Source: CAWDMC01 sp963803295
GTDB lineage: Bacteria > Acidobacteriota > Terriglobia > UBA7540
DNA: 64,000 nt
NCBI GenBank assembly: GCA_963803295.1
Contig: CAWDMC010000022.1
Span: 124,001 to 188,000 of the forward strand
Reading direction: 5' to 3'
The notes below the pieces were generated by a model, which ran no database searches, had not been told where the DNA came from, and saw only the letters and a list, made by a program, of their open reading frames with translations. Numbering within the stretch: position 1 is the first letter of the stretch; every line of letters starts with the position of its first letter. Below, one piece after another: positions 17,877 through 27,134 of this stretch. The translations under genes and the position numbers were made by a program.

Positions 17877-19701
17877 GCTGGTAGCAGGCATCGATCTCGG
17901 AACCACGAATTCCGAAATAGCAGCCTTCGTTAACGGCGGGGTGCAGGTCCTGGGTCCTGAGGCCAACAAGATGTTGCCCTCGTGTGTGGGCTTTTCCCCG
18001 ACGGCTGAGCTCCTGGTAGGCCAGGCGGCTCGCCATCAACAACTGCTCTACCCGGAACGAACCGTGCGGAGCATCAAGCGCAAGATGGGTTCGGCCGAGG
18101 TGGTGAGGCTGGGAGAGAAGACTTTTACGCCCCAGGAAATTTCGGCGCTCATCCTTCGCGAGCTGGCGGAATGGGCGCGGCGCGACCTGAATCGGGCTGT
18201 CGAAAAGGCCGTCATCACCGTCCCCGCCTATTTCTCCGATGCCCAGCGCAACGCCACTCGCGAGGCCGGAGTGCTGGCGGGCTTGGAAGTGGTGCGGATA
18301 CTCAATGAACCAACAGCCGCCAGCCTCGCCTACGGTTTTGGCGATGTCTCCCACCACACCGCCATGGTCTATGACTTGGGCGGCGGCACCTTCGACGTCT
18401 CCATCGTTAGCGTTGAAGGTGACGTCACCGAAGTGCTCGCCAGCCACGGTAATAATCAGCTCGGCGGCGATGATTTTGACGACCTTTTGCTGGAGCGCCT
18501 GGAGAGCACATTCCAGGAGCAATATGGTATTGACCTTCGCCAGGGACATCCCTCCGCCCACACCCGGCTATGGTGGGCAGCCGAAGAGGCCAAGAAAAAG
18601 CTGAGTTTCGAGCCTTACGCCTGGGTGCGGGAAGAAGCGCTGGTAATCGAAGATGGCAAGCTCTTGCACCTGGAGTTGGAGCTTTCCCGCCCCGAGTACG
18701 AAACGATGATCCGGCCGCTGATCGAGTCGACGCTCGACAGCGTTTCCAAGGCGCTCAGCGATGCGCGCAAGAGCCCCGGTGACCTGGACGCCATTCTTCT
18801 GGTCGGCGGCTCAACCCGCACCCCGCTTATCTCCCAACGGTTGCAGGAGTTGGTCGGATTGGAGCCGCGCCAGGATGTGCACCCTGACTTGTGTGTGGCC
18901 TTGGGGGCGGGCATCCTGGCTTCTCGCCTCGCCGGGCACGAAGTGGAGCGGGTGCTGGTTGACGTCTCCCCTTTCTCCTTCGGCCCGTCTTATCTGGGGG
19001 AACGCGGGGGCTTCCCCTATCCACACTGCTACCACCCCATTATTCATTGCAACACGCCGCTACCAGTGACGCGGACGGACAGCTACTGTACCGTGCATCC
19101 TCGTCAAACCACAGTCCAGCTTGAGATCTACCAGGGGGAGGATGAAGACGCGCTCAAGAACATTCTAGTGGGGGATTTCCTCATCGAGGGCTTGCGGCCG
19201 ACGGAGGAGCCGAACGAAGTGCTATGCCGCATGAACCTGGATGTGGACGGCATCCTGCACGTTACGGCCATCGAGAAGGAGACGGGTAAATCCAAGCACA
19301 TCACCATCACCCGCGCGTTGCAGGCCAGGACGTCGTCGGAGATTGCGTCTGCGCGAGAGCGCCTGAAGGCGCTGTACTCCTCTCGCGCCGGGGAAGACCG
19401 GGAAGGGACCGAGTACGGGGTCGCTCTGGAAGGCAGAGACATCACAAATCAAGAGGGTTTGGGTGGGTTCGAGGGCAAAGTAACTGCCGTTCCTCCGATT
19501 CCGATCGAGGCTGAGCGTGAAGCAAACGATCTGGTCGAGCAATCACGTCGCCTGCTGGATACGATGCATCCGGAGGACAAAGAGGAAGCGATCGCGCTGC
19601 ACGAAAGGATTAACGCCGCCATCGCCTCCAATGACTCGGAAGCGTTGAAGAACGCCACCGCGGCCCTGCGTGAACTGTTGTTCTTCGTGGAGGGTCATTG
19701 A
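17869..19701 (+). CDS. Hsp70/DnaK-family chaperone (paralogue)
   Basis: A 610-residue protein overlapping the GrpE-like gene by eight bases. The ATPase domain has all phosphate and adenosine motifs: GIDLGTTNSEIA, VITVPAYFSDAQRNATREAG, ILNEPTAASLAYGFG, VYDLGGGTFDVSIV and LVGGSTRTPLI. The substrate domain is divergent: the segment from about 365 (VLVDVSPFSFGPSYLGERGG) carries an insertion of roughly 20 residues with several His and Cys, and the lid is short, ending LLFFVEGH without the acidic DnaK tail. This and its operon partners mark it as a specialised Hsp70 rather than housekeeping DnaK. Cytosolic. Confidence 0.9.
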   Translation: MNELVAGIDLGTTNSEIAAFVNGGVQVLGPEANKMLPSCVGFSPTAELLVGQAARHQQLLYPERTVRSIKRKMGSAEVVRLGEKTFTPQEISALILRELAEWARRDLNRAVEKAVITVPAYFSDAQRNATREAGVLAGLEVVRILNEPTAASLAYGFGDVSHHTAMVYDLGGGTFDVSIVSVEGDVTEVLASHGNNQLGGDDFDDLLLERLESTFQEQYGIDLRQGHPSAHTRLWWAAEEAKKKLSFEPYAWVREEALVIEDGKLLHLELELSRPEYETMIRPLIESTLDSVSKALSDARKSPGDLDAILLVGGSTRTPLISQRLQELVGLEPRQDVHPDLCVALGAGILASRLAGHEVERVLVDVSPFSFGPSYLGERGGFPYPHCYHPIIHCNTPLPVTRTDSYCTVHPRQTTVQLEIYQGEDEDALKNILVGDFLIEGLRPTEEPNEVLCRMNLDVDGILHVTAIEKETGKSKHITITRALQARTSSEIASARERLKALYSSRAGEDREGTEYGVALEGRDITNQEGLGGFEGKVTAVPPIPIEAEREANDLVEQSRRLLDTMHPEDKEEAIALHERINAAIASNDSEALKNATAALRELLFFVEGH

Positions 19702-19976
19702 TGGAACTGGGCGAATTGCCCCGGTGCCCCGTCTGCCAGGCACGCTTCCGGGAATCGAACACCTGCTCGCGTTGCGGCGCCGATCTAGGACCGCTGATGG
19801 CTTTGATCGCGAGGGCCCACCACCTCCGCCAAGACGCCAGGCGGGTCCTGCAGACGGGTGATTTCGAGCAGGCCCAGAAACTGGCCTCGGAGGCCCAGAC
19901 AATCTTGTCCACCCAGAAGGGAAGAGACCTGCGGCTACTCAGCTTGTGGCTTCTCCGGGTGTCGGCCTGTTCTTAA
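19701..19976 (+). CDS. Small zinc-ribbon protein ending the chaperone operon
   Basis: Starts at ATG 19701, overlapping the Hsp70 stop (TGATG). The 91-residue product has an N-terminal zinc ribbon (CPVC and CSRC knuckles, residues 9-27) and a helical hairpin with QTGDFEQAQKLASEAQTIL, resembling one TPR unit. No function is recognised; from its coupling to the Hsp70 it may deliver substrates or bind nucleic acid. The last residues (LWLLRVSACS) lead straight into intron-derived DNA about 30 bases on, so the C-terminus could have been altered by that insertion. Confidence 0.6.
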   Translation: MELGELPRCPVCQARFRESNTCSRCGADLGPLMALIARAHHLRQDARRVLQTGDFEQAQKLASEAQTILSTQKGRDLRLLSLWLLRVSACS

Positions 19977-20005
19977 ATCTGATTTCCGGTAGGGTCGAGG
20001 ACTAG

Positions 20006-20435
20006 GTCTTTGCGCACCTGGCTACGGATCTTGCTCGCCGGAAGCCGCAGGGCCTTCCCGCGCAGCGGACCAAGCGTCGCGTGCCCTTGCGCACCCGAGA
20101 GCTGATTGCCGAGTTGAATCCGGTTTTGCGGGGTTGGGGCGAGTATTACAAGCGCGCCCCCGTTCGAAAACTCTTCCACCAGCTCGACGGTTGGGTCCGA
20201 CGACGTATCTGGTCGCATCGGTTCAAACGTTGGCGGAATGGTGGCTGGAAACCGCTGCCGGAGGCCAAGCTGTACGGCGAGTATGGGCTTGTCAACCTGG
20301 TTGGACTAATTCCTTCGATCGCATCGGCTAGGAAGCAGTCTTCGTGAAAGCTGCGTACGGGAAAACCGTCCGTGCAGTTTGAGCGGCGGACGGAGGCCAG
20401 CGCGTTAGCGCGCCTCCTCCGACCCGACAGCCGAG
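20006..20435 (+). mobile_element. Group II intron 3' remnant: maturase C-terminus plus domains V/VI
   Basis: From 20006 the frame encodes the end of an intron-encoded reverse transcriptase/maturase: TRELIAELNPVLRGWGEYYK, then VRRRIWSHRFKRW and YGLVNLVGL, stopping at 20347. Just after it, 20349-20380 folds as intron domain V with the AGC triad and a GAAA loop. A GC-rich hairpin near 20393-20420 is a plausible domain VI. RT catalytic motifs and intron domains I-IV are missing, so it is a dead 3' fragment. Confidence 0.8.
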
Positions 20436-20734
20436 AAGGGCCGTAACGGGTCTGGAGCGAAGGGGCACAGGAAGGTGGAGATGTGACGGACGGACCGACG
20501 GAAGAACCACCCGCGACAGAGTATCGCTGGCACGCGCCATACGACATATAAATCGGTAGGCAGTCACTATGATTTGTAAATACTCAATAAGCGCCGGCAA
20601 GACCGCCATTACGGGTAAGTCTCACGGGAAGGCGTCATTCCCATGCCACTGGACCGCATGACACTGGACCCTCACCACCAAATTCGATAAGATGTTTCGC
20701 AAGTCGTAAGCCTCGGCAGATCGAGGAGATCATT
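20436..20734. other. Intergenic with a terminal-repeat relic
   Basis: No gene recognised. The sequence 20563-20579 matches, in reverse complement, the left end of the short inverted-repeat element at 43466. GAGGAG a few bases before 20735 is the next gene's Shine-Dalgarno. Confidence 0.5.
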
Positions 20735-22762
20735 ATGCGAAGCCGTCTGGAATTCCTTCTATTATTCGCGGCATGTTCTCTCCTGCCGGCGACTCTGATG
20801 GCTCAAATTCCGTCTAGTCCGTCCGCAGTTGAAATGGACGCCCGCACCCAATTACCCCAGGCGCGCAAAATCATTGCAGGCAAAGTCTCTACGCCCCGGG
20901 GAGATCCCGTGATTCACGCCGCGGTGGAGGTAACGAGCAATGGGGGAGTCCCGATTCGTTTCCTCCAGAGCGACAACGATGGTGAATTTCATACCGAATA
21001 CAATTTCTTCAATGAACAAGATGCCCGACATCTCACCGTGACCCTGAAGGTCACCAAGAAAGGTTTTCAGGCGGCGCACAAGATTACGGAGATGGGAGAG
21101 TCGGTTCATAACGTCAGCATGGCCATTACCTTGCGCCCTCTTCAGCAAGAGGATCCGATGCTGCTTTCCCAGGACGATTTGATCAAGGCCGTGGCCCCGA
21201 GGCTAAGGCAACCCGGGCCTGCCGACGGATTGCCGGCCAAGGAAGAAAAGGACTACGCCCGCGGTGTGCAGGAGTTTCTCGACCGCAACCGTGTGGACCG
21301 GGCGGTGCCCTACTTCGCGAAGGTGGCCAATCTCAACCCCTCGTGCCTGAAGTGCCGGACCATGCTGGCTCTGGCCGAGTTGAGCTGGGGGGACTGGGAC
21401 GACGCGCGGAACGAGCTCGCAGAATCCATTAACGCCCTGCTGGGGGACCGGAGACTGGGCAGCCCGGAGCCATTGTTGGCTTACGGAGTGCTGCTAAGCT
21501 GGGGGCATGAGCCCGCAAAGGCCGAAGCCTATTTTATGGAAGCGCTCAAGCATGCCCCCCAGGACGCCTTGGCGCTTCAGGAACTGGGTCGGGTCCAGTG
21601 CATGGCCCTGAACTGGTATGACGGCAGCGAATCGCTGAAGAAGGCCGTGGCGGCCGGCGCCGGGCCTGAAGCGCGACTGATGCGCGCCGAAGCCTTGGTG
21701 TGGATTGGCAGTTTGAAAGAGGCCACTGGCGAGCTGAAGCTTTATTTGAACGGGCAGAACCCCAAGAGCATGCCACCGCGGATCCAGAAGCTCTGGGCAC
21801 GTATCCAGGAGGGGAAAAAAGACGAAACCATAATTGCGGCTGCGAAAGCTAAGGCAGAGGCGCGGGGCGAAGCGCCCCTGGACTATCTGCACCACCCGCC
21901 TCGGAATCTTCCGGACTTCGAACCTGCCACCGATCAGGCGCCTCTCAAAGCTGTCCTCGCTGCTGTGGGCAAGAATGTGGCTGAACTCTTCGCCGACCTT
22001 CCTAGTATCTGCTCTGTCGAAAAGGTCCATCACGAAAAGCTGAGCCGCAACGGGAAAACGGAGTCGGCTCAGGAATACCACTATCGCTATCTGGCTATGG
22101 CCCCGAATCACCCGTGGGGGCCTTCCATTGATGAATACCGCGGTGATTCGCAGGGAAAAGCAAGTCCACAAATGGGATTGTCCGACAATTCCATGCTGAC
22201 CGAAGGATTTGTATCGGCTCCGCTGGTATTTCATCCTGCCTACCAGAACGGAAGCTCCTTCCGGTTGCTCGGGCGTCAGAAAGTGAAAGACCGGCGTACT
22301 TACGTGATTGCCTATGCGCAGGAACCTGCCAAAACCAGCCTTTCTGGCCTTTTCCAATATGGGAGCACCACAAGGACAACTTACACCCAGGGAATAGCAT
22401 GGATTGATCCGGAGAACTACCAGATCATTCGGCTTGCCTCCGATCTCTTGAGACCTTTGCCCCAAGTCAGGCTGGAAAAGGAAACCACGGAAATTGACTT
22501 CAGCGAGGTCCACTTTAAGCAGCTGAAGCAGACCTTCTGGTTGCCGGAGGCGGTAACCGTTACCCTCAATTGGAATGGTCGATTTTACCGCAACAATCAC
22601 GCCTATTCGGATTTCCTGTTGTCCAATGTGGAGTCTATCCAAAGGATCGGAAAGCCAAAGGGTATGGAGAAGACCGTCGAGAAAGTAAAGGAGCCGCAGC
22701 CGGGCAATAGCCCGCTGGAAAATCATTCACTGTCACTTGTTCCTGGGGCAAGTAAGCCATAA
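20735..22762 (+). CDS. Secreted protein: carboxypeptidase-regulatory-like domain plus TPR
   Basis: A 675-residue protein with a signal peptide (cleavage near LMAQIP). Residues 45-135 resemble a carboxypeptidase regulatory-like beta sandwich (IIAGKVSTPRGDPVIHAAVE, DNDGEFHTEYNF). Residues 170-350 are TPR-like (VDRAVPYFAKVANLNPSCL, KAEAYFMEALKHAPQDALAL). The C-terminal 280 residues, with TYVIAYAQEP and GIAWIDPENYQIIRL, look like an outer-membrane lipoprotein-sorting type beta domain. Exported proteins of this layout are common in Acidobacteriota; function is unknown. The start is well supported by GAGGAG. The next gene has its own promoter. Confidence 0.65.
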   Translation: MRSRLEFLLLFAACSLLPATLMAQIPSSPSAVEMDARTQLPQARKIIAGKVSTPRGDPVIHAAVEVTSNGGVPIRFLQSDNDGEFHTEYNFFNEQDARHLTVTLKVTKKGFQAAHKITEMGESVHNVSMAITLRPLQQEDPMLLSQDDLIKAVAPRLRQPGPADGLPAKEEKDYARGVQEFLDRNRVDRAVPYFAKVANLNPSCLKCRTMLALAELSWGDWDDARNELAESINALLGDRRLGSPEPLLAYGVLLSWGHEPAKAEAYFMEALKHAPQDALALQELGRVQCMALNWYDGSESLKKAVAAGAGPEARLMRAEALVWIGSLKEATGELKLYLNGQNPKSMPPRIQKLWARIQEGKKDETIIAAAKAKAEARGEAPLDYLHHPPRNLPDFEPATDQAPLKAVLAAVGKNVAELFADLPSICSVEKVHHEKLSRNGKTESAQEYHYRYLAMAPNHPWGPSIDEYRGDSQGKASPQMGLSDNSMLTEGFVSAPLVFHPAYQNGSSFRLLGRQKVKDRRTYVIAYAQEPAKTSLSGLFQYGSTTRTTYTQGIAWIDPENYQIIRLASDLLRPLPQVRLEKETTEIDFSEVHFKQLKQTFWLPEAVTVTLNWNGRFYRNNHAYSDFLLSNVESIQRIGKPKGMEKTVEKVKEPQPGNSPLENHSLSLVPGASKP

Positions 22763-22810
22763 GCGCGAAATCGTCTCCATTACTCTTACCCATAACTTTA
22801 TAGCATCGTC

Positions 22811-22838
22811 TTGACAATATTCGTACTACAGGCATAAT
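22811..22838 (+). promoter_or_regulatory. Sigma-70-type promoter of the sulfotransferase gene
   Basis: A perfect TTGACA (22811-22816) is followed after 16 bases by CATAAT (22833-22838), one mismatch from TATAAT. An AAGGAG at 22850-22855 then sits eight bases before the ATG at 22864. Spacing and order fit a housekeeping promoter with a 5' leader of about 20 bases. Confidence 0.65.
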
Positions 22839-22863
22839 GTGAGTTTCCTAAGGAGAATACAGC

Positions 22864-24456
22864 ATGTCTGACAGTGGCGCCGTTGGGAGGATCAGATTCT
22901 TGGCGGTGAGATCCTGTGGTAGAGTCGGGTTTCTATTTGCCATCTTGGCACCGACGCTACTGTTGCTGGACTGCGGTAACGCTCCCACCGCAAGCCGCGA
23001 GACTCCCCTACCACCGATTACAGGAACGGTTACCTCCACCGGCAATCCCCTTGTGGCCCAGTATGATGTGTCTCCATCGAGCCTGGCAACAGTAATGGTT
23101 GAATTCGGGCCCGATACCAACTACGGCTTCCAGACGTCGGCGCAAAGCACGCCCTCCGGCGGCGGAAACGTCAGCATACTAGTCGCGGGCATGAAACAGA
23201 ACTCCACCTACCACCTGCGGGCCGTAGCAACCTATGCTGGCGGAGCCCGACAGTTTGACAGTGACCATACCTTTACCACGGGCATCGTTCCTGTGAGTCG
23301 CCTGCCCGCAGTTGGCGTGACCGCGACCGGCGGATTAACCCCTGAGCCTGGGGTTGAGCTGATTGGCCTCACCAGGGGCGCAACCCAATTGTTAGTTGAA
23401 GCTGTAGATCCTTCGGGCACTCCCGTTTGGTATTACGACTTTGATCCTACGCTCGGTATAGTCGAGCCAATAAAACTCCTTCCTAACGGGCATTTCCTCA
23501 TGGTTCTGAATCCTGGCGATGGTTCCACCAACGCGGGGACGGTTCGAGAGATCGATCTTGCCGGTAAGACAATTCGCCAATTCACCTTCAACGATGTGAA
23601 CCAGTGGCTCAGCGATGCAGGGTTCAGCCTGGTGGTCTGGGCGATCCATCACGATATTCTTCCTCTTGCCAATGGGCATTTGCTTCTTGTTGTGTCTACC
23701 CATAAGAGTTTCACGGATCTACCTGGATATTCCGGCCAAACGAATGTCCTAGGTGATGCCATCATCGATCTCGACCCCGACAACAAGCCGGTCTGGGTGT
23801 GGAATTCTTTCGACCATCTTGATGTTAACCGCCATCCGATGCAATTTCCTGACTGGACGCACTCAAACGCCTTGATCTATTCACCGGATGACGGAAACCT
23901 CCTGCTGTCATGCAGGCACCAATACTGGGTCCTCAAGATCGACTATCAAGATGGACGCGGTTCAGGGGATGTCCTGTGGAGACTGGGTTATCAGGGCGAT
24001 TTCGCACTAGCATCGGGTGCACCTGCTAACTGGTTTTACGCTCAGCACTACGCGAACATTGTTAGCCCCAATAGCACGGGAGACTTTCAGTTAGCCCTCT
24101 TCGACAACGGAGACAACCGCGTCCTCGATTCCAGCGGCACGGTTTGCGGTTCAGCCGGGGCAACCCCGTGCTACAGTCGGCCCGCAATCTTTGAGGTGAA
24201 TGAAACTACGAAGACCGCCAGCCTGTTATGGAAATATGACACCGTGTACTCATTATGGGGTGGAATCGCACAACTACTCCCGAACTCCAATGTATTCTTT
24301 GATATGTCTTCACCGGCTGATAATCCCGGAGGCGCGAGGGTTATGGAGGTCACTCAGGAGCCAGACCCTCAAGTCGTCTGGCGTCTTGACATCAATGGTC
24401 AGAATTCATACCGCACGATCCACCTTCCGAGTCTTTACCCTGGAGTGCAATGGTAA
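22864..24456 (+). CDS. Aryl-sulfate sulfotransferase-like protein (ASST family), exported
   Basis: A 530-residue protein. The N-terminus has a hydrophobic segment ending LLLLDCGNAP, possibly a non-canonical lipobox. Residues 55-140 form a fibronectin-like domain; the rest matches arylsulfotransferase propeller patterns: GTPVWYYDFDP, LLPNGHFLMVL, GTVREIDLAGKTIRQ, IHHDILPLANGHLLLV, DWTHSNALIYSPDDGNLLLS and NWFYAQHYANIV. The histidines of IHHD, DWTH and AQH sit where the family's active-site His residues do. It would transfer sulfate between phenolic compounds in the periplasm. No dsb partner is adjacent. It has its own promoter and a strong Shine-Dalgarno. Confidence 0.8.
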   Translation: MSDSGAVGRIRFLAVRSCGRVGFLFAILAPTLLLLDCGNAPTASRETPLPPITGTVTSTGNPLVAQYDVSPSSLATVMVEFGPDTNYGFQTSAQSTPSGGGNVSILVAGMKQNSTYHLRAVATYAGGARQFDSDHTFTTGIVPVSRLPAVGVTATGGLTPEPGVELIGLTRGATQLLVEAVDPSGTPVWYYDFDPTLGIVEPIKLLPNGHFLMVLNPGDGSTNAGTVREIDLAGKTIRQFTFNDVNQWLSDAGFSLVVWAIHHDILPLANGHLLLVVSTHKSFTDLPGYSGQTNVLGDAIIDLDPDNKPVWVWNSFDHLDVNRHPMQFPDWTHSNALIYSPDDGNLLLSCRHQYWVLKIDYQDGRGSGDVLWRLGYQGDFALASGAPANWFYAQHYANIVSPNSTGDFQLALFDNGDNRVLDSSGTVCGSAGATPCYSRPAIFEVNETTKTASLLWKYDTVYSLWGGIAQLLPNSNVFFDMSSPADNPGGARVMEVTQEPDPQVVWRLDINGQNSYRTIHLPSLYPGVQW

Positions 24457-24705
24457 CAGTGGCACGGCGAGACCTCCGAGTTCCTCAATCGCGCCAACAC
24501 CCTGTGCGGGAGTCTTATTTTGAAGGTGAGATGTGCCCTCCGCGGTTCATTCATAACCACGTCACGTGCCGCTTACCTACGGAAGGTTACTCAAGTCTAT
24601 GCGGCCTACGACGGTCGCGGCCTCTGGCACGGAGTCGAGCGCCGATAGAGAGAATGTCCCTTCCTCGACCGGTCGCGAGATTCGCTCATGGTAGAGAAGT
24701 GCCGC

Positions 24706-25560
24706 CTACTGCGCTTTAGGCGACTCTCCCTCGTGCCAGTTATCCTTCCCAGCTTCTTCGATACTGAGATGCTTCCGCTCCAAACGGCCGTAGAGCGCGG
24801 TCGGAATCGTGCCAACTGGGTTAAGCCGGTACTCATCGACTCCGCGCATGAGATAGGATTTGAAGTGCGGGTTCACCGATAGGTCACACTTAACGTTAGT
24901 GCCGGAGTATCTGATAGTAAAACCGATTCGCCATCGGTCGGACGGGTTTGCCGGGGAGCCGTGGATGATACGGTCGTCGTGAATCGACACCTGTCCCGCT
25001 TTGAGCACCAGCGCAACGGCCGTGTCTTCCCGAAATGAGCCGCGTTCGAGTTCCAGGGTCAGGACTGAATCGGTTTCCGAGGAGCGCTTGTGTGTGATGA
25101 GGCCGCCCAGGTGCGAGCCGGGAATCACCTGCATGGCTCCGTTCTCTTCGTCCGAATCGGTGAAAGCGAGCCACACGGTCACGGAATTGTGGGGCGAAAG
25201 AGGCCAATAATAGGCGTCCTGATGCCAGCCGACCTTGCTCTTGTTGCGGGGCGCTTTGGCGAAGAAATTGGAAGCCCAAAGGTAGAAGTTGGGTCCGAGA
25301 AGATCCTCGACGTAGTCAAGAATCTGAGGATTAGTGCAGATGTCGTAAAGAAACCGGCTGCTTTCGTGCCATTCCCGGATTTCCTTTTCATCCTCACCGT
25401 CCCTCAGGAGGGCATTGAGTTCTTGATAGCCCTCATTTAGCCTGCTCACTGCTGCGGAGTCGTAGATGGCGGGCAAACCGAGCAGATAACCGTTCTCCTT
25501 GTAGAACGTCTTTTGATTTTCAGTGAGACGGTTTCTCGACAGACTGAACTCTGTTGCCAT
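24706..25560 (-). CDS. Phytanoyl-CoA dioxygenase (PhyH) family oxygenase
   Basis: A 284-residue Fe(II)/2-oxoglutarate oxygenase-like protein. The double-stranded beta-helix core shows the iron ligands HxD in VGWHQDAYYW and the distal His in DDRIIHGSPANPSD, followed by the 2-oxoglutarate-binding Arg in RWRIGFTIRY. IPGSHLGGL is another family hallmark. It probably hydroxylates a small molecule; substrate unknown. It is monocistronic, 250 bases downstream of a convergent gene. A second PhyH protein with little sequence similarity lies at 60821-61678. Confidence 0.85.
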   Translation of the reverse strand: MATEFSLSRNRLTENQKTFYKENGYLLGLPAIYDSAAVSRLNEGYQELNALLRDGEDEKEIREWHESSRFLYDICTNPQILDYVEDLLGPNFYLWASNFFAKAPRNKSKVGWHQDAYYWPLSPHNSVTVWLAFTDSDEENGAMQVIPGSHLGGLITHKRSSETDSVLTLELERGSFREDTAVALVLKAGQVSIHDDRIIHGSPANPSDRWRIGFTIRYSGTNVKCDLSVNPHFKSYLMRGVDEYRLNPVGTIPTALYGRLERKHLSIEEAGKDNWHEGESPKAQ

Positions 25561-25731
25561 GGCACGCCTCCTGGGGTCGAATGAACCATTTTACGTCAGT
25601 TTTGGCATCTGGAAAACGGCCCCTTACTATTCAGACTCCGTTCGATCTGCCGTGCGATCGCCTACTGCATTGATCCGGTACCTTGGAGACGCGAGTTGGG
25701 CTCGAAGCTCGCATGCACGGACGTTCCAGTT

Positions 25732-26165
25732 TCAGGGTTCGGCCACGATCGGAATGATTTCACTCCCGGGCTTGTCGGGGCCGCCCCGCTCCCGGAGACG
25801 AGGCTGTCCATTAGAACCACGCCATTCCTGCGCGATGAATTCGCAGAGCCGGTCCGGGTTGAGGCGCACCTCCATCACTGCAGCGTCGGTGCTCTCGATG
25901 GTGGCCACCAGCAGTGTTACGTCTTCATTTTGTCGACCCGCGAGTTTGACAAAAATCATCGTCCACTCGCCATGATGTTTTGACCAGACGCGTACGATGG
26001 GTGCCAATCCTCGCTAAGCCCGGCGCGGACAACCTGGGCAAAGTCACGCTGACCGTCTTTCCGCAACATGCCGGGATTTTCCCAGAGCGCAAGCCTGAAG
26101 CTTTTGACGCCGTAAGGACGGGCGGCCACCTTCACAATCAGGGCTGTGAACCAGGCGTCCCAACG
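25732..26165 (-). pseudogene. Remnant of a DUF4252-like protein, frameshifted
   Basis: Two frames continue one another. 26165-25998 encodes ALIVKVAARPYGVKSFRLAL and FAQVVRAGLSEDWHP. From about 26004 a second frame continues IVRVWSKHHGEWTMIFVKLA, DVTLLVATIESTDAAVMEV and FIAQEW to a stop at 25732. The strand pattern resembles DUF4252, small exported proteins often encoded beside ECF sigma/anti-sigma pairs. There is no N-terminus or signal peptide; instead the piece is joined to a sigma-factor fragment. The family match is tentative. Confidence 0.45.
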
Positions 26166-26550
26166 TCTCGGACAGCATCGGGTCGTCACGGGAAGCTGCT
26201 GTTGCAGGTTCAGGCACCTCATCAAGACTGACCGCCTCCCGGGCGGCGTGGCGGCGCGACTCATCAATGGCGCGGTGACAGGTGACTTTGCGCAACCAAT
26301 GTCGCAGGTGATTGTCGGAGCGGATATCCGCCATATTTTGATAGAGCTGCAGAAATACATCCTGAGCCAGTTCCTCAGCTCGCGAACGGTCACGCAGAAA
26401 GTGCCAGGCCAAGCTGAAGACCATAGCTTGGTGCCGCCGTACAACTTCTTCAAAGCCTGCCGGGCTAACACCGGCACCGATCAATGCCTGATCCAGAGAC
26501 CGGCATTGGGTAATTGGCTTGATGACTCGGGAAGGTTCTCCAGCAGGGGC
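26149..26550 (-). pseudogene. ECF sigma factor fragment (region 2 only)
   Basis: Reads as sigma-70 region 2: FEEVVRRHQAMVFSLAWHFL, RAEELAQDVFLQLYQNM and LRHWLRKVTCHRAIDESRR, followed by the usual acidic linker to about 26149. Region 4, needed for -35 recognition, is absent, and the frame then runs into unrelated residues and stops at 26044. No normal start codon precedes the conserved part. The downstream sequence is a DUF4252-like remnant, so a deletion probably fused two genes of one operon. Confidence 0.7.
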
Positions 26551-26744
26551 TTCATTGCGTAGCGCATTGTCCCGCAACCAAAAATCACCGCCGTGTAGAT
26601 TGCTAGAACGGCAAGTAGTTTCACATCGTGTTGGTGCGCCCAGGCGAAAGCGCGCGAAATTCCGGCGGCACTGTCTGGGGCCAACAGAGCGGTCGAGGCC
26701 AGGATCGTTGCTAGGTCTATGACCGCCTGAATAGGTACTTATAA

Positions 26745-27031
26745 GACTTGAAGACATGGAGGGTTTCGGCCCATACTGGGGCATGCGAACCTACCGGCGG
26801 CTCCAGATTCAGCTTTCTCGTAAGGACGAACAGGCGCTGCGGCAATTGCTGCGAGGAGGTATTCAGCAAGTTCGCGTTATGGTGCGGGCTCTTGCCTTGC
26901 TGCAATTGGCTAGCGGGCAAAGACCACCGCAAGTGGCACAGAATCTTGGTCGCACGGGCAAGGCCGTTCGGGAGATCGGTCGGCGCTATGAAAAGGCGGG
27001 ATTGGAGATAGTGACTCATTTTGATTTTTGA
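26745..27031 (+). mobile_element. IS630-family transposase N-terminal fragment
   Basis: 91 codons from 26756 encode the helix-turn-helix half of an IS630-type transposase: LRQLLRGGIQQVRVMVRALA, LLQLASGQRPPQVAQNL and GKAVREIGRRYEKAGLE. The frame then stops after six unrelated residues at 27031. The DDE catalytic domain is missing and I could not see matching terminal repeats, so this is a truncated insertion. Confidence 0.7.
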
Positions 27032-27134
27032 GTCACTACCCCCGCGCACCGGTGGTAGACGTGGTAGACGGGCGCTACACGGGCTCACGCACGATAGCGG
27101 AAAGCTCACGGCCGAGGCGGGCACAAATCCCGCC

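Noticed and set aside
17350..18561. 403-codon minus-strand frame
   Set aside because: Antisense to the GrpE-like and Hsp70 genes; composition is shadow-like.
21494..22726. 410-codon minus-strand frame
   Set aside because: Antisense shadow of the secreted TPR protein; no domain seen.
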